Part shown: piece by piece, positions 1 through 11,388 of the stretch | Layout: each line of letters opens with the position of its first letter | How positions within the stretch are numbered: position 1 is the first letter of the stretch | NCBI GenBank assembly: GCA_011319805.1 | Contig: SJRY01000042.1 | Span: 1-27,838 of the forward strand | Direction: 5' to 3' | DNA length: 27,838 bases | DNA from: Macrocybe gigantea | Taxonomy: Eukaryota; Basidiomycota; Agaricomycetes; Agaricales; Callistosporiaceae | Position numbers and translations under genes: made by a program | The notes under the pieces: model-generated | What the model was told of the DNA's origin: nothing | The model's input: the letters and a program-made list of their open reading frames with translations, nothing else | Database searches by the model: none

Positions 1-1387
1 GGACACCTCTTCATTTGTGGCTTGTCCTCTTTTCCTTGCTCGGACATCCTGAACGCGTTAAAGAGATTCTGAATACCAGCACCGAATCGCTCAATAATCC
101 CTCCATCTCGCGTTGCTCTCCTCTTCAGTCATGCCCTCCACGCGCTGCCGCGTTCTCTGCTCATCTGCAAGCGCAGTCATCTACGTCGGGTGGCGGCATC
201 CGGGGCGGCTGAAGGGGCTGAACGGACGGCGGAGAAGATAGCCTAGCAGAGCCATTCTTACGCCGCTCCTCTTGCTACGCGCAAAAGCGCTCTTCGATCG
301 ATGCTCGGCCTTCGGGAAACCGCCAATCTGAGGTTCCTGTGCCGTGGGCGGCGTGGGCCGCGCGGCGGTCTGCTTTCTCTCAACACAGAGCCGATCAGGT
401 TTGGCTGGGTCATCCGAAGCCGTCGATGCTGGTTGGCGGTCAGAAAAGAGATGGTGTTGAGGACACCGCCTCCATTGTTCAAGCAGGTGAGTGATCGATT
501 TGGAAATTCTCGTATTTATTAAGTAAGCATAGTGGACGCCTGGCAAGGTGAGCACTGAAATTTACTGAAAGGTTGCATAATTGTACCAGTGTCGTTAAAG
601 CTACAGTCTACCTAATCTCCTTCATATATCTTCTGCATCTCTTCCTTTGCAAAAGTCTGGGCAGGCCAACCTACGATCAAGCCTTCCCTTCGTTGGGCTT
701 TGGAATAACATGGAATGGACGTAGGGACTTCCTGTAGTCAATGTCAGATCAACAATCAGAAGCATTGAGGACAAAGCGCACCTGATGAGCGATCCTGCCG
801 TATTTGGAGCACGTTGTAATTCTGGACTCCTTGTGCGAGAGCAATCTTCTTCGCGATGGGCATCACATCAGCGAGGTGTTCGTCCGGAAGCTCGTGCAAC
901 TTTTGGCGTGGTCTAGTAGGCATACATGAATAAAGGACTTTTGAGCGTATCAGAGTGGATTACACTAACATTTCGGAACGATCAATGCATGCCCGCGAGA
1001 CAAAGGGCCGATATCCAGGAACGAGAACCTGTCCGCGAAAGACTGAGATTTCAGTTCTGGACAGCTAAGCGAGCGTCTCTCACGAGAGGTCAGTCTCGAT
1101 CAGCTTGTAACTTGGAATCTCGCCTGTGAAACGGAGCACCATCAGTTTAACATGTTCCACAACGAACTGGATTCGACTCAACCCTTGATGATTTTGCAAA
1201 AGATGCAGCTGGCAAGAGTCCTATGTCTTTGCGTCAGCAACTCGGTTCGCGAGACAAGTTACGGTTGCGATACTTGGCGGCCATGGCGGTAAGAAGTGCT
1301 CTGTCTCGAAAACTCGGAAAGATCAAGGTGATTTCCTTACGTCATCAGTAGTCCGGACGGCTCCCGGCATATCAACGAACGACCACC
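1..1387. other. Left-edge stretch, no supported gene
   Basis: No recognisable protein family is seen here. Several overlapping open frames of 60-124 codons occur between 181 and 560 on both strands, but they are Arg/Pro-rich, mutually exclusive and show no domain. On the minus strand, positions 1-122 stay open and could be the truncated end of an exon with a possible acceptor (ctgaag) just upstream, encoding a stretch that includes IIERFGAGIQNLFNAF; this is very weak. Positions 560-1370 show nothing coding. The last few hundred bases presumably contain the promoter and 5' leader of the oxygenase that starts at 1388. Confidence 0.4.
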
Positions 1388-2966
1388 ATGCCATCTCTCG
1401 TCGACATAGCAAAAGCAGCCGGACAGGATTTTCAAGATATACCCATCATGTCCGTGAAATTGTGTTTCGATGACGGGACTCATTATGAAATATGCATGTT
1501 GATATAGTGACCTGACGAACGCCGCAAGTTACGACCCGCTCATCCGCGCCTCGTTGGCTGAAGAAATCAGAAACGCATGCATCAACGTCGGATTCTTCTA
1601 CGGTCTGCAAATTGCGTTGTAATGTCATACCTAACTAAACAACGCCCACCGCTAGTGAAGAACCACGGCGTGCCTGAAGAAACGATCCAAGGAGCTCTGG
1701 AGATGGCAAAAGCGTTCTTCGCGCTCCCTCTAGAGACCAAAATGAAGGTGCGCTTCTTGTCCTGTGGCTCTTTCAAAGTGTATCCCTCGCTCAGAAGGCT
1801 CTATCAGATTGAGAATCGCAAGAACGCGAGCTACAAGGGCTATTCTCCTCTGCTCAGCGGAAACAACAACCCCGATAACGTGGGAGACCTGCAAGAAGGC
1901 TTTGAACTGGGCTGGGAAGATCTCGAGGGCGCTGATGGGATTAAAGAGCGTCCGCCTGGGTCAGTCTTGTCCGATGAAAACGTCTGGCCGTCCGATGTGC
2001 CGATTTTCGCCAGACAATATTGAAATACTAGTGAGTTCAAGCGACTTTTCGTGCTTTTTGTCCTCAACAGGGGAAATCGCAAGCCACTCGGTGCTAGACC
2101 TTGGCAAAACCATGTTTCCTCTTTTCGCTCTGGCGCTGAACTTGGAAGAATCCTTTTTCAATGATAAGGTACAGGCATGTCCCATCTCCACCTTTTTTCA
2201 AGCCAAGTGGCTAGAAAATGTCTATAGACCAGACATTCGGCTGCTCTCATGAAGTTGCTGCATTATCCCCCTCAGTCCGGTATCGTCGATGAGAAAGTCA
2301 TTGGGATCGGTGCGCATACAGAGTACGTAGGTCTCCCTTCACCGTAAATGACAGCCGTATGAATCTCCTTTAGTTGGGAGGTAAATCAAATGTTTTCTTG
2401 ATTGAAACGAAACCCGGACGTCCGAGCACAGTGTTTCACGATCCTCTGGCAAGAACCTGGTATCCAAGCTCTGCAGGTTCTAAACTCGCAGAAGCGGTGG
2501 ATCGACGCGCCTCCAATCCCAGGGACATTCGTCATAAAGTGCGTGCTCTACAAACGTCATCCAAATCGACGCTACATATCTGATTACCAGTCTCGGCGAT
2601 CAATTTGCTCGTTGGACAAGTGCGCCTGGGTCCTTCATTTCATCGCGACAACAAATAACGGTCTTCCTTTCGTCCGCAGATGACGTGTTCAAGTCGACTG
2701 TCCACAGAGCTATTAATCGCAGCGGTGCCGAACGATACTCGATTCCGCTATTTTTCGGCACAGACTACGATGTAAGACTCGAGGCGCGTGTTGTGATCTG
2801 AACCTTGCAGGTGGCCGTGTCGTCTCACGCTGTTCTAGGCGATACCGAGTTGCATTTCCACGGAACGGCCTCAGAAATACGAGGTCGTCACTGCAGGAGA
2901 ATACGTAAAGCACGCTTTCAAGCCACGTATGCCAAGAAAGAATCGTCATGGGTCAATCTTAAGTAA
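1388..2966 (+). CDS. 2-oxoglutarate/Fe(II)-dependent oxygenase, isopenicillin N synthase-like (frame-damaged)
   Basis: Non-haem iron oxygenase of the IPNS/gibberellin-oxidase superfamily; substrate unknown, probably cytosolic. Proposed exons: 1388-1461, 1508-1602, 1656-1747, 1808-2030, 2071-2168, 2228-2322, 2374-2380, 2432-2538, 2591-2619, 2680-2771, 2839-2966, giving about 346 residues, normal for the family. The N-terminal DIOX_N domain (VKNHGVPEETIQGALEMAK) is followed by the jelly-roll core with TRHSAALMKLLHYPPQ, the iron ligands HTD (about residues 224-226) and VHRA (His about 282), and the 2OG-binding R-Y-S (AERYSIPLFFGTDYD). The start has a good context (accaccATGc). Frame breaks: around 1995-2030 the conserved FRQTILKY lies in another frame from its flanks, and the C-terminus needs one base near 2916 to read FQATYAKKE and stop at 2966; as written the frame stops at 2988. 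Exon 1's donor (GTGTTT) is uncertain. It could be a pseudogene, but sequence error is more likely. Confidence 0.85.
2374..2380 (+). other. 7-nt micro-exon of the 2OG oxygenase
   Basis: The bases TTGGGAG lie between two canonical introns: 2323-2373 (GTACGT...CTTTAG) and 2381-2431 (GTAAAT...CACAG). Joined to GA at 2321-2322 and TGT at 2432 they encode D-W-E, giving the family motif HTDWECFT. Skipping this exon loses the iron-binding Asp and shifts the frame. Confidence 0.8.
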
Positions 2967-3035
2967 CTGCGTTCTGCAGTCGAGGTGACGTCATGACCGA
3001 CAGATCCATTGGATGACATCATATCAGATATCGTA

Positions 3036-5201
<2,166 letters not shown>

Positions 5202-6041
5202 TTTTGCAAATTTGTGCGTCCTTTTTGGTTACCGTTATTTTTTTTTACCTCCCTGTCCTGGTTCCAAATTAAATTAGCGATCGCGTTTGACAGTGATCTT
5301 ATCGGTGGTTGTTACAGTTTATTTGGTTCCGGGGATTTTGGAAAGCATCTTTGCAACATTGACCTGATCAGGGAGTCCTTCGTGGACCATGACTCGATTC
5401 GCACAACAGCATTTTGAACATGGGACTGGTCAACGTTCCCTCCATACGGCCTTTCAACTTATCCGACTTTTTTTCCCCTCAGGACATGCAGCATGGGCGT
5501 CTATCTTGAAGAACCAATCAATGTGCGCAGCCACAGCTGGGGTAGCCCCTGAAGCGTTTGTTGCCACATGGTATCCTTGCTTCGCGGAGACAATCAAACG
5601 CTGAGCCGATGACTGCGAATGACTCGTGCTCTCTCGCAGTGTGCAGGCCTTGAAAGGCGCAGTTTCGTGCCCGCTCAGTGGGCAGGAGGGCGCTGCCGTC
5701 TTTGGAACCGAGTCATGGCTGATCCTCTTCGCTCGGAATGTCGGCTCTGTGAGTCTGCGTTGTGACTCATTCCGCACCTTCCGCGCTGCATTTTGTTTTT
5801 CTTTCGCACGTGGAGGGCGGACTCTCAGTTATCACTGCGTCGCAGACATGCACGCGCCGTTTTCTCTCGTCGAATGGCAAGTCTTCTCTAGATACAGCAT
5901 CCGGGGGCACTGCGTGCGTGTCATCCAAGCCCAAAAAGCTCAAGCAAAGTCTTGATGACGGGGTTAAAAACCTCAGGCAACCACCACCTCGGGCAGAAAG
6001 CAAAAGCCTTTGTTATTCATCTCTCTCCTGCCTTCCACGCA
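5202..6041. other. Divergent intergenic region, PRMT3 / small conserved gene
   Basis: No protein family is recognisable in this 840-bp stretch. The open frames present (for example 5454-5777 minus and 5762-6166 plus) overlap each other and show no domain or consistent splice pattern. It should hold the promoters of the two divergent genes. Just upstream of PRMT3 there is a T-rich tract (about 5240-5250 on the plus strand), and a CT-rich run (6020-6040) precedes the start codon at 6042, as is common in fungal promoters. Confidence 0.5.
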
Positions 6042-6502
6042 ATGTCAAACGGCGTCCACGACAACACGAGCAATGGGGAAAACCCAGACTCCAGAACGAG
6101 TTTTTCCTACCCCTCGACCCTGTCTTTGCAATCCTCCGACACCGTTACTTCCGCATCTCCGCTTAGCGGCGGCGCGCAGCATCCTCCGCAGAAGGACTAC
6201 TCCGCTGCGTTCGCGACGCTGCAATCACGGTATGGCATGGGCGCACATGTGCCTTCACCCAAGCCAGATGCTTCTCGGAAGCTGACAGGACAAGACCTCT
6301 CCGGCGCATCTGCAACGCCGTCTGATGTGACCCTGCTGTCCAGCGAGGGCACTGTGCGCAGTAGCCAGACTAGCGATTCTGCTGCGAGGGCCAAGAAGGG
6401 TCTCGTACAGAAACTGAGAGGTTCGTTTGGCGCGATCTGCCTATCTTTATGTGAATCCTGTTGCTGACCTGTCGTCTCTTAGACAAACTGAATAAGTCTT
6501 GA
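6042..6502 (+). CDS. Small conserved basidiomycete protein with QKDYSAAFATLQSRYG motif
   Basis: Function unknown. Two exons, 6042-6420 and 6483-6502, join in frame (phase 1) to 132 residues. The 62-nt intron ends in CTTAG, and the second exon encodes only DKLNKS and the stop. The N-terminal half is Ser/Thr/Asn-rich and probably disordered. Residues 50-65 (QKDYSAAFATLQSRYG) resemble a short motif I recall from many small uncharacterised Agaricomycete proteins, and the tail is basic and helical (KKGLVQKLRDKLNKS). No signal peptide or membrane segment is seen. An in-frame upstream ATG at 5952 exists, but the segment between is unlike the rest, so 6042 (preceded by a CT-rich leader) is preferred. 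The neat in-frame splice and low-complexity composition support a real gene. Confidence 0.65.
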
Positions 6503-7025
6503 TATATATGCGAGGATTCTTATTTTTGGGGTCAAAGTTATGCATGCATGTAACTCTGTCAATGAAAAGAAATTTGTGCTGCAACTCTCTTTGTCGGTCG
6601 TCAGCCAAGGAAACGAATGGCTAGCCAAAAGGTACTTGCCTAAAGGAGTTGACGCAGACTCATCGCGTGTAAACCCCGCAGTCGCAATGGTCGACGAGCA
6701 TGGGATATGCGATAAGAGAAGAAATAAATCGCATCCAAAGCTCCGACGAAAGGAGACGCGCATGCGTGCACTTTGATTTCATTCAAACAAAAGGCTGCGG
6801 GCCCGGGACGGGTCCGGGCGATTGTGTAAGCGAGCAGGTTGCTCGCATGTCCGCAGCCGTGCTGGGATGGTGGTATAGGGCAATCCCTGTGCCTGGGTTT
6901 AGACGCATAGGCACTGCGGTTGCTCAGGTATTTAAGCACGATGGGTGGGCGTTGAACTAGCAGGCTGGAAAGCTTTCTTCGGATCATCTGTAGTCCTCCA
7001 GACAAAGTTGTCACTTTGAGAAAGA
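6503..7025. other. Intergenic spacer with TATA-like element
   Basis: No gene is supported. The overlapping open frames here are mutually exclusive and featureless. A GC-rich partially self-complementary run lies at about 6797-6821 (gggcccgggacgggtccggg). A TATTTAAG element at 6929-6936 lies about 90 bp before the ATG at 7026 and may be its TATA-like promoter. Confidence 0.4.
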
Positions 7026-7501
7026 ATGTCTCTCCAATCTACCTCGACTACCTCTCTCGCCTCTACCAACACTGTCACCTCGCAGACGAGCACGACTTCG
7101 ACGTCTAGCGATGTGACAGTGAAGGACACCACCGCCGGCGGTGTCGAGCACGTGAGTTGAAGCTCATTTCTGTCCGTTGCTCAGGCGAGATGCTGACCGT
7201 TCTAAACAGACCAAAGCCGACAGTGGGAAGGACCAAATGGGGAACAGAGGCAGCAGCAAGAATGCTGGGGTGATAATAAGAAAACCGGAGGCGACGGCAA
7301 CTGGAAGGACTCTGGGTTCGCGTCCCAGTCCTCCAAGAAAGGCTGGGCGGCTCCGACGGCCACTCGACCAACCTTCTCCGGATAACTGGACAGGTATGCG
7401 TTATAGCAATCCGATCCATGAGCCTTAGATCTGAATCGCTTCCGATGTTATCCACAGTCAATATCGATGGCCTCACATTTCCAGGTTGTAGTAGTCGTTG
7501 A
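7026..7501 (+). CDS. Hypothetical small Ser/Thr-rich protein
   Basis: Not recognised. Proposed exons 7026-7151, 7210-7393 and 7458-7501 use a GTGAGT donor, a GTATGC donor and CAG acceptors, and total 354 nt (117 residues) exactly in frame. Exon 1 is almost pure Ser/Thr (SLQSTSTTSLASTNTVTSQT); exons 2-3 are basic and end DNWTVNIDGLTFPGCSSR. No signal peptide or membrane segment. A different frame of exon 2 is also open and encodes a Gln/Trp/Gly-rich stretch (NGEQRQQQECWGDNKKTGGD, then NWKDSGFASQSSKKGWAAP). It could be the true frame if a weaker donor (GTGTCG, 7141) is used or a base is missing. The gene is plausible; its exact protein is not settled. Confidence 0.42.
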
Positions 7502-7822
7502 GCTGGTTTATGGATATGCGTGATCGGATACATTTGTTGATTGGTCTCATCTTCCTTCTTTCTGCTGGCATTTCTGCGGGCTCCTCTGTTATTTATTTTT
7601 AAAGATCTTTGCATTGTTTCTGGTTGTAGTTCTATGTATATTGCAATTGTTGCTGCTGGCTGCAGTGAGTCACATAAGAATGCAAGAGAAAAACGGGCAA
7701 GATACAGTACGTGATACTTCCGGACACATGCCATAGTGTTGTAGAGGTGTAGATATCACCAACTGTCGATGCAAGAGGATATAAAGATTCCGAGAGAGTT
7801 AACTCGAGTCATACCATACACG
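7502..7822. other. Convergent 3' spacer
   Basis: This AT-rich region lies between the convergent small plus-strand gene and CCDC25. It contains no supported gene. It probably carries the 3' untranslated regions and poly(A) signals of both transcripts. Confidence 0.4.
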
Positions 7823-8866
7823 TCACATGAAATCATCTTCCATTTCTTTCACGGACTTCGTAGGGGCGACCTCTTCTTCTTCGACGTTGAACAGCGAGTC
7901 ATACGAACGTGCCGCTTTCTCAGCTTCTCGGGCGCGGGCTAGTTCGGCGTCGGCCTTCCTCTGTGAAACGAACATATCGTATCAGTAATTGTGATGCGGC
8001 GCCCAGCCGTCACGAGCAAACCTTTTCAGCTGCTGCTGCTCGACGTATGGCGTTTTCCTTCTTTATCCGATCTACTCTTTCCTGCTCATGATCGACTTCC
8101 TTCTCGACTTTGGTCTTGTTTAGACGATTCACAATAGGGTTTTCACGTTTCGCGACATGTACTTGTATAGTCTTTCATGAATCTCTGAAGGAGGGGAACG
8201 TCCGAGAGTTGTAATATACCTCTTTTGACCTGGTCGATGATGTTTCGTTCAGTTAATACAGAAAGAAGAGGCTGAAGCATACCCGTTTGTCATTATGAAA
8301 TGAAACCTGTCCGACGGCCATGTCTCCGGTTTTCTAACGTACTCTGTGATAAAGAGGCCGTTCAACGAGATCAAGTTGATGTTATTCACCTTCAAATTGT
8401 CTCCGGGCGTATATATAATCATTAGATTGTCCTTCTTGTTCCCTGTGTTCAGAATTGTAGATTCACGCAAGTGTTTTCTTTGGCTAGAAAAGACCTGCCT
8501 TCGATGGAGTTTGCCTTGACGAGTTGGGCGCAATCGGTCAGAAGCGCTTCAGGGATGCTCTCCCATGACATGCCGTCAGGCATCCGTAGATAGACATGGG
8601 CTGATGACAGTTTGTCAACATGGAACCAGACATCTTGCGGCCAGGCGTATTTAATGAGTTCTTCGTCTGTGGAGATCGATGGAACAAGTTACAAGGAAGG
8701 TCAATGGAGGCTGGATTAATCGCATCTCACTAACTCTCTACCTTATCCTTCCCCATGTAAATCGTCACAGGTGGGTTTATGCCTGTTCATTCGATTGCTT
8801 AAAATTCAAGCTGATCGTTGGAACAAGGATAAAATTCGCACTCGTCGAAGTGAAGAATAGGACCAT
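7823..8866 (-). CDS. CCDC25: CCDC25/Jlp2 family protein (NFACT-R domain)
   Basis: Small conserved eukaryotic protein with an NFACT-R (DUF814) domain followed by a basic/acidic coiled coil; its molecular role in fungi (Jlp2 in yeast) is poorly defined. Exons on the minus strand: 8866-8842, 8782-8735, 8666-8499, 8442-8390, 8333-8283, 8229-8220, 8161-8022, 7960-7823. They sum to exactly 211 codons (210 residues, matching about 208 for the animal protein). Conserved stretches: [82 protein letters not shown], and the diagnostic C-terminus EDDFM. Intron 3 appears to be GC-AG and exon 6 is only 10 nt. The gene is divergent from RBM25, with 281 bp between start codons. Identification is firm. Confidence 0.93.
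8220..8229 (-). other. 10-nt micro-exon of CCDC25
   Basis: The 10 bases GTCAAAAGAG on the minus strand are flanked by an intron ending ACCAG and one starting GTATAT. They encode V-K-R plus the first base of the next Val, giving FHNDKRVKRVHVAKRE, which fits the family pattern. Omitting the exon would shift the frame. Confidence 0.78.
8443..8498 (-). other. Putative GC-AG intron in CCDC25
   Basis: The exon ends GAA-G and the intron would begin GCAGGT and end ACACAG, joining as [18 protein letters not shown], which matches the family. The nearby GT donor four bases later (GTCTTT) leaves the frame wrong by one base, so the GC donor is favoured. Confidence 0.6.
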
Positions 8867-9147
8867 GGTTGAAGGATGCTCAGACGCTGTTGCACAGCCA
8901 CATGAGTGGGTAGCGTGGGAATGGATTAGTGCATACAAAAAGAGTTCAGCCTGGTCGAGTGACTTGAACATCACTCTTGCGCGCCAATCCTCGTTTCCCA
9001 TCGTCGAAACAGCCTAATTGCGCTGGTACGTTTAACATAAAATCTTGTGCATTTCGGATCGGATTTTGAGCCTTCTGCGCTCTTCAGACTAAGGCTCGGA
9101 CAAGACCTGAAAACAAGACCAAGACTGCCGCATAAGTATCTGCAGAG
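8867..9147. promoter_or_regulatory. Shared bidirectional promoter region, CCDC25 / RBM25
   Basis: Only 281 bp separate the two divergent start codons, so both core promoters and 5' leaders must lie here unless 5'-UTR introns extend further. No TATA box is obvious in either orientation. Confidence 0.5.
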
Positions 9148-11388
9148 ATGCAGCCGTTGCCAAACCGGCTGGGACTTGGTCTGCGTCCGCCTTTGCCGTC
9201 GTTCGGCCAGGGTCCCTCAATATCGGCTCTCGCACAGCAGCAACAAATGCATTTTGTACCGCCTCAGGCGCAGAAGCAGACGACGCTTTTCATTGGATCC
9301 ATATCTGGCGGCATTACCGATGCGTTTCTGAATCAGCTTTTAGTTGTAAGTGTATGTCTTAATACCTGTCTATCGTTTCTTTTCGAAGCTGCTTCTGTCA
9401 GGCTTGCGGCCCCGTTAAATCCTTCAAACGCCTCATCACGCCTGCGAATAAGCCTCAAGGCTTCGGTTTTGCAGAGTTTGAAGAACCCGACGGTGCTTTG
9501 CGAGCTCTATCGCTCATCAACGGGATAGAACTCCCGGCACTGGAAGATGGATGCGCGAACAAGAAATTGCTGGTGCGTCGTCTAAGTCTCTCATGGCCGC
9601 TTCGAACCTACTTTGTGTCATCCAGGTCAAGGCAGACGAGAAAACCCGCCTCTTTCTGGAAGCTTATCAATCTCAACGGATGGCAACGAGTGTGGGTATT
9701 CCTTCTACTCCTATCGCTCTGTTGGAGGATACTCACGGTGTCGAACAGATCGATGAACAGCAGACGCAGCAGGCCAAGGCAAAAATAGAAGAACTGGTTG
9801 CAGATATAAATAAACTTTCACAGGAGGCAGCTAGCAATGGCTTAATTGACAAAGAAAAATATGTGATCCCACCGCATCTGCACGACCTTCAGGAGGCCGA
9901 TCTGCCAGAGACGCAGAGAGGCCTTGTAATCTCTGAAATAGCCCAATTTCGGGAGCGGGCCGCAAAGAGAGAAAGGGAGAAAATGCGCGATGTCCAGCAG
10001 AGTATCCCCGTAATTGCCCCCAGCGGCCCCAAAGTCCGAGAATGGGGAAATCACAATCCGCCAGTACCACCACGACTCCTAAAGGACATGGTAAGGCCGC
10101 ACAAGGATACAGTAAACCAGTGGCGTTCGTAAAAGCCGAGGAGGGTGGTACTCCTCCAGACGGGGGCAAACAGGCTGTGGCGAGACAAGCAAAAACGGAT
10201 GAAGAGCTTGAGGCGGAGAGGAAGGAGGCACGCCGAAGGGATGAAGAGATTTCTTTCAGAGATGTGGGTGTCATCCACTTTCGGACTAAATGAGTTCATA
10301 TGCTCAAATTCATCTTAGCGGGAACGTCGCTACGAGCCGCGAGAGCGGACCCGAATACAAACGCTGGAGCGGTCTATTGCCCGCGACCGTGCAACGAGGG
10401 AAGCCGAAGAACGGCAGAGTCAAGAGATGCGCGCACGGTTGGACATTTGGGATGATGATGAGAGCGACGAGCTGTTTTACGTTGACCGGTAGGCGACTTC
10501 GACCCCTTTCCTTACCCCTTTCGTTGAAAGGTTCATCGGCGCCAGTGCTCGTTGGCGCCATATGCGCGTTCGTCGGCTCGAAGCAGAAGAAGCGGCTGAT
10601 GCCAAGTCCAGGAGATTCGAAGAACAAGAAGCCGAGAACCTTCGCAGAGAATCTGAAGACTTCTTGGCGCGTCAAATGGACGAGATGAACGCTCTCGCCG
10701 AAGAACAGAGGAAAGCAGGGTTGTTGCTTGATGATGGCGCACCGGTTCGGCTGAACGTCCAAATTGCTCCTGCGCCCGGCAAGGAGCCTGCCGCCAAAAC
10801 AAAGGAGAAGACAACTGTGTTTACCCATGACGATGAAGAAGAGGACGGGATTAAGAAACGTAAGGTGCCATTGGTCAAGCTTGACTTCAGTGTCGCGGAG
10901 AGTAGCGAGCAAACACGCGAGAGGTTGGAGAGGATCAAGGCATCTGTGCCTCACGACAAGGAGACGTTATTCAAGGCGAAAGTGAGATGGGATGGCCTTA
11001 ACGATGTATGTTCATCCGATCGCTTCATCGGTCCCTATCATCATTCAACTACAAATTTTCACAGACGGTAATCGATCGCAAGTTCGAACCTCTGGTGAAA
11101 CGCCTGATGGTCAAGTATCTGGGCGAGATGGAAGAGGAAGACCTGATTATGTTTGTCTTGGAACACCTTAAGGACCACAAAGGACCGCAGAAACTCGTAG
11201 AAGGTTTAGAACCAGTGCGTTTTATCGAATTTCAAAATTGTTTCAACGTGTACCTGATGAATGGCTGTGCATCTCAGGTACTTGAGGAGGAGGCGGTTGA
11301 GCTCGTCATCAGTGTCTGGCGGCAAGTCATCTTCGAAAGTATGGCCTATGGTGAAGGTCTCTTGACGGAGAAGATGCTTGTCGATTAA
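9148..11388 (+). CDS. RBM25: RBM25-type splicing factor (RRM + PWI)
   Basis: Nuclear U1 snRNP-associated splicing factor (animal RBM25, yeast Snu71 relatives). Exons: 9148-9345, 9402-9572, 9626-10263, 10319-10488, 10546-11005, 11065-11214, 11278-11388. An N-terminal RRM (RNP2 LFIG at 47-50, RNP1 QGFGFAEF at 85-92) is followed by a long charged RE/RD-rich middle (TDEELEAERKEARRRDEE; DDDESDELFYVDRARW) and a C-terminal PWI domain (DTVIDRKFEPLVKRLMVKYL to SVWRQVIFESMAYGEGL). The exons total 1898 nt, one short of a whole frame: at 10044-10047 (TGGGGAAATC) one G appears missing. Restoring it gives REWGKSQS and 632 residues; as written, the frame stops at 10132. Intron 6 (63 nt) has no stop and keeps frame if retained. 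Family call is firm. Confidence 0.93.

Noticed and set aside
181..555. 124-codon minus-strand frame near the left edge
   Set aside because: Arg/Pro-rich composition typical of an antisense or GC-rich chance frame; other frames in the same place are equally open.
1388..2988. 2OG oxygenase as a pseudogene
   Set aside because: Splice sites, iron ligands and 2OG-binding residues are all preserved, and the same kind of single-base loss affects essential genes nearby, so sequence error is the simpler explanation; not fully excluded.
7300..7340. tRNA B-box-like string (gggttcgcgtccc)
   Set aside because: It lacks the invariant A of the B box, has no matching A box or acceptor stem, and lies inside a candidate coding exon.
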